From NCBI RefSeq assembly GCF_963678635.1, contig NC_087062.1:58108129-58172128 (forward strand): a DNA stretch of 64,000 nucleotides, read 5' to 3'. The translations under genes and the position numbers were made by a program. This DNA is from Symsagittifera roscoffensis. Taxonomy: Eukaryota; Xenacoelomorpha; Acoela; Convolutidae. Within the stretch, counting starts at the first letter, position 1. Every line of letters starts with the position of its first letter. Below the pieces are notes generated by a model. It saw nothing but the letters and a program-made list of their open reading frames with translations, searched no databases and was not told where the DNA came from. Positions 57,102 through 64,000 of the stretch are shown one piece after another.

Positions 57102-59340
57102 ATGTGGTCGAGGCCAATACCTTCTCCATGGCACATTTACAAGGATATCCTGATGAAACTGAACCTTCAGACGGTGAGCTTCGCAGCGGATGCCATGAGG
57201 ATGCTGAACGGAGCAAGGTTATCGATCAGCGGACTGTACTCGATAACAGACGTGGATTGGTTGATAGCTGCGGGCATAAACTTAAGCTCCACGACGGCCT
57301 TGAGGTTTGCTGATCTAGAGGGATTGCCCTCTAATAACACAATGGGCACAGTGAATGCAAGAACGTTACAAGACGTAAAACTGAATCAAGATGAGGGAAA
57401 TCGAGAAGAGAGACCTGGAAGATTTTTGATAACGAGGGCGCCAATTGGACAACATGTGCAGATGTTCAGGCAGCTGAAAACTCCCCCAGGTCATGTGAAA
57501 GAAAGAGTATACCCGAAACAAGTGAATCAGGAAGGTGATGTCCAAGGATACGACGGGTTGAAAGCGATAAAGAAAGATGAGACCATCTTTGCCGCGTTTG
57601 ACAAGGCGGAAATGAGGAAGGCCAAGATTATGATAGTAGCGAAATCAGACTTCGTACACACTTCCAAGTCTCTGTTTTGGCCGGATGTTATAATGTTGGC
57701 AGCAGTCGATCTAGACCTAATGCAATCCGTGTCAATGGCGATCGGGGTACAAAGACAGACAGAGATTAACCCAATCACAATTGTGTTTGCTGGCATCAAT
57801 GACCATTTACACAGTAGGGGTTTCCTGAGCAGACTCAGAGAGCCTACGACAGCCTAAACCGCTGTATGGCCAGCGATAAAAGATATACTTGAGTCGATGG
57901 GTGAAGTAGTGGATACCCTGAAGGAAGTTTCCTTCACCAAGATGACACCGAGAGCCGTGTTCGCGCTGTCTCCGGGGTATGTACGTCTCCCGGATAGACT
58001 AAAATTCGTGTATGCGATAGTGGCTTTGCTCTCGGAAGGAAAATATGATGTAATCATATCGGCCCCAAATTGCGAGATAGAGATGGAGAATCTGAGACCA
58101 CTCAGGGCCGAACTACCGGCGGTGTGGTCGGATATCTCGAACGCAATGAAAGGATTCAGGGACCACTCACTACACATGCTAGTGTTGGACGAGGTGCTGG
58201 GGTTGGAACTGTCCAACTTCAGTCGACAGCTCAAGTTGAAGCCAGGAATAAATGACGACCATCGAGTAATTGTGGCGATGTCGAATGACTTATATGTCCG
58301 AGAAATGGACATAAAAGAGGAAGGAGAGAGAAGAAACAACTCCAAGGATACCAGAGCTCACTTGGAGGCGATGGTTTTGAGAACAAAGCCAGAAGCTAAC
58401 CAGTGGCTCACCTAACTCCTCGAGTAGCGGCATTGGGTGCGGATGCTTTTGAGCAAGGCCCAGTGATGATCAGGAAGATCCATGCCTACCTTGTAAAGGA
58501 GGTGAACCTGGCCGAAAATGCCGAAGAGAAGGCAGCCGAGTTTGTAAAATGAGTGTGCCAAACTACCCTGGAAACTTTCTGGACTCAGAAGGTGAAGGGA
58601 GAAGAAGGCTTTGAAAGGACTGATAGCATGCTGGAAGGGCTGGGAGCCGGATGGACCGCGTCCTTCTGGGAAAAAGTCTACCCAAAACTTTCTCGATACT
58701 CGATAAAAGAATTCCTCCAAGCAGTAGTGGAAGTATCAATCGTTGAACTACTAGCCTTGTTCGTGACGATTGGAGCAGAAAACTTCGTGAAAGGACCGGT
58801 AGTACTGCTCACCGAAGGAGTTCAGAACTCAAGGTTAGATGGACTTCTAACATTGATTGCAATAACACATGGAAACTTGGGAGGACTGATGAACCTGACA
58901 CGTTACCCAGAGCAGATGAGAGAGAATATGAGGAGATTCGATGTGAAGAAAGCCACGGATTCGTGGAATAGGATAAAAAATCTGAGACATACTCTTATCC
59001 AGTACCTCCTGCATCAGAATCGCTTTGGAACAGGAGAGGATGAGACGATTGAGAGGGAGGAAGACGTGAGACGACATGTCGGGGGCATGCCCCTGCTAAC
59101 TGATCTAAGCTTAGCTATGAGGACCGATCCCTTAGCGTTGATCAGAGGAGCCACGGAGTTTGTGACAGTGATCTATTGAGCAGCAGTCACGTTTGCGTTC
59201 CCATATGTTAAGGTGGAAGCGTACAGGAGGTCGGTGCTGCACCTGAACCTCATATCAGCAGTGGACGGGAGTGTGCTGAACTGGTGTGAGCAGCATGTTT
59301 TGCGAGAACTCATGAGCGAAGATCTGTTGCAGAGCCAGAA
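57102..59340 (+). pseudogene. Accessory gene C (N-terminal part of a roughly 1,300-residue protein)
   Basis: Starts ATG 57102, 25 bases after gene B. In frame 57102-58415 it is cut by TAA 57855. A frameshift near 58414 leads to TPRVAALGADAFEQGPVMIR, with stops TGA 58550 and TGA 59177. The segment NPITIVFAGINDHLHSRGFL contains a G-x-N-D word like SGNH block III and is followed by FALSPGYVRLPDRLKFVYAI. No GDS or DxxH partner was found, so a decayed or non-catalytic SGNH relative is only a guess. The rest is helical and well packed (ASFWEKVYPKLSRYSIKEFL, LLTLIAITHGNLGGLMNLTR). Family not recognised. Confidence 0.65.
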
Positions 59341-61004
59341 ATGACGGTTGTCAACTTTGACGATCACTTCCCTACGACAAGACAAAGGGTGAGATTACCA
59401 AGATTCCTCGTCTCACTGCGGCATACCACAAGGTGAGAGAAGAGACGAAAGACTGGGGTGATTACGAGAAGCTGCCAGAGGAAATCCCTGAATTCCCTCT
59501 GATAAGAAGAATGCTGCTCGGAGCAGTCTCCGTAGTGCAAACTCCTAGACTGAGAGTGTTTGAGACCAATGAAAGGAGGGTAGCGAAATTCTCGGAAACA
59601 ATGGATCCGTGTTTTGTGGGCAGGAATGCCGCAGTGTTACAGTATATGCGAGTTGCTTATACGGATCAAGCCACGAGGAGGCGCATAGGCAATGCCGCGA
59701 CTCCGAAGCCTGGAGCGTTTGACACGGAATGGACGGAATTGAACCTAGCGCCAATGAGGATGAGAGGCAGAGCCAAAATACCTGAGGCCTCACTGATTTT
59801 GACCAGTGTGAAACAGGAGTTAACAGTGGGAGGAACGTTGCAGACGAGAACCTTCCTGGCACCCTTCGGCTATGAGGAAATCAAAGTGGTCCATGGAGAA
59901 GAGGAGGATACATCAGCCGGCAGGCTAATCAAACCGAAATTTCCGGAAGGGGCCAAGACTGAAAGGCAAGGACCCTCAAACTCAAGAGATACATCAGGAG
60001 GAGATTATGGGCAGGGAGGAAGCCGTCGATCGGAAGAGCCTATGCAAGAGGATCCCGATCAAGCAGAGAAGGAGGACGATAAAGCATCGACAGGAGCAAT
60101 ATCCAGCCTGGATTTCAATTTCCTCAGTGACTTTGAAAACAACGCAGACGCGTTGGAAACGACTGAACCAGCAAACGAAGGTACTTCGACATTGGAGCCT
60201 CCGTCAGCATTTGCGGAAATCAAACGAAATTTGCCGGAGAGCAGCTCTCCGGGCAATTCTAAAGACAATGAACAAAGACTCCTCGTGGAATCACCAAGGA
60301 GAAGAAGGAAAGAAGGCGCTGCCAGAGTACCCTTCTTGGGAACATTACCCGAAGAAGAGTGGGAGGTACATCACCGAGACCATGAAAATAGGACAGGATG
60401 CAGATTAGACAGAGTGGCCTTCATGGAAGAAGTCTGGACCGTGGTTCAGAGCTACGGAACCCAGTTTATTTTGAAAGTAGTTCTCAACCGACCACTGATG
60501 TGGGAAGTCCTTGACAAACTCGACGAGTGTGAAGGGAGATTGAGTGAGTTGTTGATAGACTCAGCCACTGACGAAAGTGAAACAAACTCCCCTATCAAGA
60601 TGACACCGCAAAAGGATAAAGGAGAAGTGGTATATCTGTCGAGAACCAGGAAAGGAACGATGCGATCAAAATTGGTGATTGATAAGATGAATGAGATGAA
60701 GATGAAACTAGGCAGTAAAGTGATACCGAGGAGAGCGGGACAGACGAAGGTGGATTCGGAAATATCGATAAAAGCTGTCAACTCAGCGAAAAGGAAACGA
60801 GTCGGAGAAGTAATTGATTTGGGACAAGGTGATGATCGATTGCCTGGCACAGACAGAATGTTAACGGATGTAGCAATGGTGCCGCTTATTCTCATGGCAG
60901 GGATAAAGTTGACAGGTTATAAATCCAAAAGGAGTGACCGCACTCTGACAGGAGTGACGTTAGAAATGGAAATACTCAGGAGAGAGTACCATGAAAGATT
61001 TTAA
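59341..61004 (+). pseudogene. Accessory gene D (C-terminal part of protein C/D)
   Basis: After frame changes near 59341 and 59375, the reading YDKTKGEITKIPRLTAAYHK continues without stops for about 540 codons to TAA 61002. It joins gene C naturally, so the two were probably one protein. Folded N-terminal part (LIRRMLLGAVSVVQTPRLRV), an acidic/Ser-rich disordered middle (DPDQAEKEDDKAST), a conserved-looking block VAFMEEVWTVVQSYGTQFIL, and a basic C-terminus (INSAKRKRVGE-like, SAKRKRVGEVIDL). No catalytic motif recognised. Confidence 0.65.
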
Positions 61005-63888
61005 ACCGTCTCCCACGAACCACGGAAAGGGAATTGTCGTAGGACAATTGGTCCCAGTGGAATATAACCGACTGACACTGTCGGAGACTGTATCAATAGA
61101 TGAACCCGCCGGTGGATACATGGAGATGTTGGAGTACAGAAACTCGGCCAGGACAGAAACTTGGAAGACAAGAGTGCCATGGAAAGTTATCTGGAGACAA
61201 TGATGCAAGGCACCACCCTCAAGCAGAAATTATACGGGACTCTAGCGTCGTCTGAGATGCAGTCAGATGCGATCGAGCAATTGGTGAGCCTTCCATGGAA
61301 AGCTGTAGTGTTACGGTACTTTGAGGAAGAGATGAGGACTACGCCGAGGATACACGCTCTGATAGCAGTGCCCTACGTGAGGACTGAATTTCATCTGAGG
61401 TTCGCCTGGTGCATGATTGGACTGACTCGCGAGGAATATGATTCAGAAGAAAGGAAGAGATCGAAAGAAGAAAAGGTCTTCCTGATGACGAGCATGAGGG
61501 ATCTGATAATCCAAGAGGGAATGGCAGTAGCGTGCATGAAGCGAAGAGACGCTCTCTGTTTCATCCGATTCACGATAGAGCAAATTTCAGTGCCAGCATT
61601 GAATACTTGTGTCAAGATGCTGAGAGAGGGCGATGAACGAGTCAGAGCCCTACTCTTGCTAGCACTGCTGGATATACATCAAAGTAATCCAATGAGGGTG
61701 AACATGAAAGAACCTGTAGAACTAGAGCCCATGAGGAAAATAGACGAAATCAGGAGATTCTCAAACGAGGAGCTGAGGCTCACTAAGGAATCTATGGGAG
61801 CACTGCCAAAATCCAATGAATACTGTGGACCGATCAGGAAGAATACATACAGTTACGTTTTTCGGAGTCATAGGGATAGCGTACAACCCGTTTCTCAGTG
61901 AAGACATACGCGATTACTTCTTTGATTACGAGCAAAGAGTGTTGCTAAGATTCTGGACTTCTAGAATTGCGACGATAAGAAGCGCTGCTAATCTACAGAC
62001 CAAGCTGGGACTAGTCTTAGAAGAAAGGGTAGCTGCACCTTCCGTGCCAGAATCCGACAAACGAGTGGAGTTTGGGTTGGGATTCTCAGATGAATTACTG
62101 AGAACGAGCTTGATGGTAGTGTGGGAACTGATGAGACCATCATGGTGCCCTAGTCCCAATGCTGATTCGATTCTGCAGGCAACACAGGATGTGCAGAGGG
62201 AACTAAATGCAGACTGTAATCTGCGTGATCTTAATATCGTCTATAAGGTGATGACAACAGCCTCTACGAGCAACGGGGAAGACAAAGTGGAGTTGCCTGG
62301 CTGGGGACCAGAAGACTGCGTTAAACCTGATAGATGTCTAGCGGAATTCTGTGGACTGGAAGGTCACGTTTGTGGAAGTCTGAATTGCGTGAAAACCCTG
62401 GAGAATCAACACAAACAGTTGACAATATTGTTTGGGAACATTGTGATGAAAGCGAAGACGGAAACGGAATTGATCGCAGATTGCCATGGAGGAACCGAGG
62501 TGAATCTAGTGACTGCACTAGGATTCTACAGTATGTTTGGGTCTTTAGAGTCATTATTGAATCTAGAACAGAAACATGAGATGGTCACGGCCATCAGTGT
62601 AGAAATTCTCCCAGGAGTTATGCAAACTGAGCAAAAGCACATAGGAAAATGGAGGGAAGCGATCGAGGCGGAAATGAACATCAGGCACAGTGAAACTTAT
62701 CGCAGACCATCGGGAGCGCGATATGTAGTGGGATCGACATTAGCTCCAATGTGCAAGATCAGATACCCAGTGCATTTCGTAGCTGTGGATGTAAAAAATA
62801 CGAGAACGATCGTGGATCAAGCCTTCTCAGTGCCAAAGTGTGTAAGACTAGCAAAAATATCGGAAAAGTCTTAAGAATTACTGTGCAGAATATTCTCGGC
62901 AGTCCCGGAGAGAACTAAGGAGGAGTTAGAACCAATACTGGGAAAGAATTTCATTGGATACGTCAGTGGGAACTTCAGTGACTCTGAAAGACAAAAACAG
63001 AGAGGATCAACCGTTACGGATTACAATACAGTAGATGAAAATGATGAAGTCCACCGAGTGATGATGGAAGTGGAACCACTACTGGAAGCTTCGGGAAGGC
63101 GTAACTGGAGGAGCATCATGCTGACACATGACGAGTTTCCTTGCCATTGCTTGCTGCAAACATGGTGGTACCCCGAAAGTAGTAATCTGGTGTCGATCTG
63201 GGACTCTGGAGAGCTGCTCTCCATGGGTTTACCAGACTCATCACGGCCCATAACAGTAGTGATAGTGGGAGTTATGATGGCGATACGATGGCTGGAAGCT
63301 CATGTGAAGGAGAACAATAGACAGGGGGCACCAACGCGAGAACAATTGCAGAAATTGGATTGTCTAAAAGATTTAGATCTTTTTGAGACAATGTGCAAGA
63401 TTCTGAACATTCCGATGGAAGTGAAAAAGATATGGGCCAGGAGACGACTGATGCCATGGTTTAGTTCCAACATGACTGCATGGTTGTATGAGTATGCCAA
63501 GAAGCATATGTCGAAGCACGGCAGAGTGTACAGTGTGTATCAGCTGGACATTGGGGCATGAGCTTTCAAGCGAGCTTTCGTGATTCATCGGAATGCAGTG
63601 ACTACTGCTGTAAAGAAAATTTCCAGGACAAGTGAACGTAATGGATGAGAGAAGGAAGAGATGTTGAAGAAAGATTTGGAGAGAAACGTGACGTTGTGTC
63701 TCCAAAACAGCTTCTGCAGGAACAGAGAATCTAACGTGGATCCCCTACCTTGTTGCAAAGAAAGGGTAGAAGAGCAGAAGTGTTGGAGGACTGCTTCCAA
63801 CAGCGTCAGAATAGCTACCGATGTGTTGCAAGACACATACACTGAAAGTGCAGAGTCAATGTCGCAGGAGGAGGAGATGGAGCATTGA
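60991..63888 (+). pseudogene. Accessory gene E: roughly 960-residue protein, family unknown
   Basis: ATG 60991 (MKDFKPSPTNHGKGIVVGQL) overlaps the end of gene D by 14 bases. Frame changes occur near 61160 and 61850. The last frame (61816-63888) is interrupted by TAA 62872, TGA 63559 and TGA 63646. Notable parts: helical region LVSLPWKAVVLRYFEEEMRT, a Cys cluster CLAEFCGLEGHVCGSLNC (near 62340, possible metal site), HDEFPCHCLLQTWWYP (near 63130) and a hydrophobic stretch PITVVIVGVMMAIRWL. Ends acidic (SMSQEEEMEH). I recognise no family. Its size and the Cys/His content suggest a folded enzyme or structural protein, which is unproven. Confidence 0.6.
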
Positions 63889-64000
63889 CAAATGGCCGAG
63901 AAACAAGATGCGAAAAGAAAAAAAATTAGAAGAATTTAGAAATTTTAGAACTTCTAAACGACGAAAAAAGAGGAAACAAAGAAGTGACGAAAGAGAAGAA
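63889..64000 (+). other. A-rich purine tract at the window edge
   Basis: Almost all purine (aaaagaggaaacaaagaagt...). It could be a 3' UTR or polypurine-type tract of the element, or simply continuing coding style. No LTR start is visible. Confidence 0.4.

Larger units (their letters stand above)
42760..64000 (+). mobile_element. Very large Ty3/Gypsy-type retroelement with accessory genes (right end outside window)
   Basis: One-strand array: non-coding leader with CCGGAGGGGT motifs (42760-46230), gag and pol (46231 to about 53935), then further ORFs A-E (55028-63888). Gag-pol and A-E share a purine-rich sense strand, similar codon style and the same kind of decay, and there is no LTR-like interruption between them. 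That favours a single element of more than 21 kb over neighbours. Domain order PR-RT-RNaseH-IN plus GPY/F marks Ty3/Gypsy. No matching 3' LTR is inside the window, and target-site duplications cannot be checked. Confidence 0.65.

Noticed and set aside
47309-63648. A reassigned stop codon in this genome
   Set aside because: All three stop codons interrupt the element frames, while the kinase exons show no internal stops; mutation explains it better.

Overview
The window looks like metazoan nuclear DNA: an AT-rich host background holding a many-exon protein kinase gene with GT-AG introns, tRNA-derived dispersed repeats, relics of non-LTR retrotransposons, and a long Ty3/Gypsy-type retroelement. 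Nothing in it identifies the species.

Region 1 (about 8.0-40.9 kb, minus strand) is one host gene, a MARK/PAR-1 polarity kinase. I place 19 phase-compatible coding exons from 40770 down to 8031, plus a possible further upstream exon at 40933-40877. Together they encode the kinase domain (exons 1-8), the UBA domain (exon 9), a long Ser/Thr/Gly/Asn-rich linker, and the KA1 membrane-binding domain (8388-8031). The true 5' end lies upstream of 40.9 kb and the last KA1 residues were not found. The large introns are filled with repeats: a family carrying an elongator tRNA-Met-like core, a second AT-rich family, a TA-flanked foldback element, local tandem duplications, and a dead 2A-bearing (NPGP) non-LTR element that has itself been hit by a 247-bp SINE-like insertion with a clean target-site duplication.

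Region 2 (41.3-42.3 kb, minus) is a non-LTR reverse transcriptase relic just upstream of the kinase gene.

Region 3 (about 42.76-64.0 kb, plus, running off the right edge) is a very large retroelement. A 3.4-kb non-coding leader or LTR-like stretch carries a recurring CCGGAGGGGT motif. It is followed by a gag with two zinc knuckles, then protease, reverse transcriptase, RNase H, integrase and a GPY/F module ending near 53.94 kb. About 10 kb of further same-strand, tightly packed genes follow: a coiled-coil protein (A), an SGNH/GDSL-type hydrolase (B), a roughly 1,300-residue protein (C/D) and a roughly 960-residue protein (E). I recognise no family for A, C/D or E. The copy is decayed, with frameshifts, in-frame stops and loss of the integrase block that carries the second catalytic Asp.

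The best candidate for something undescribed is this retroelement plus a roughly 10-kb accessory module that includes an esterase-like enzyme. Gag-pol and the accessory genes share strand, purine-rich coding style and type of decay, and no LTR was seen between them. Two adjacent or nested elements cannot be excluded without a second copy.
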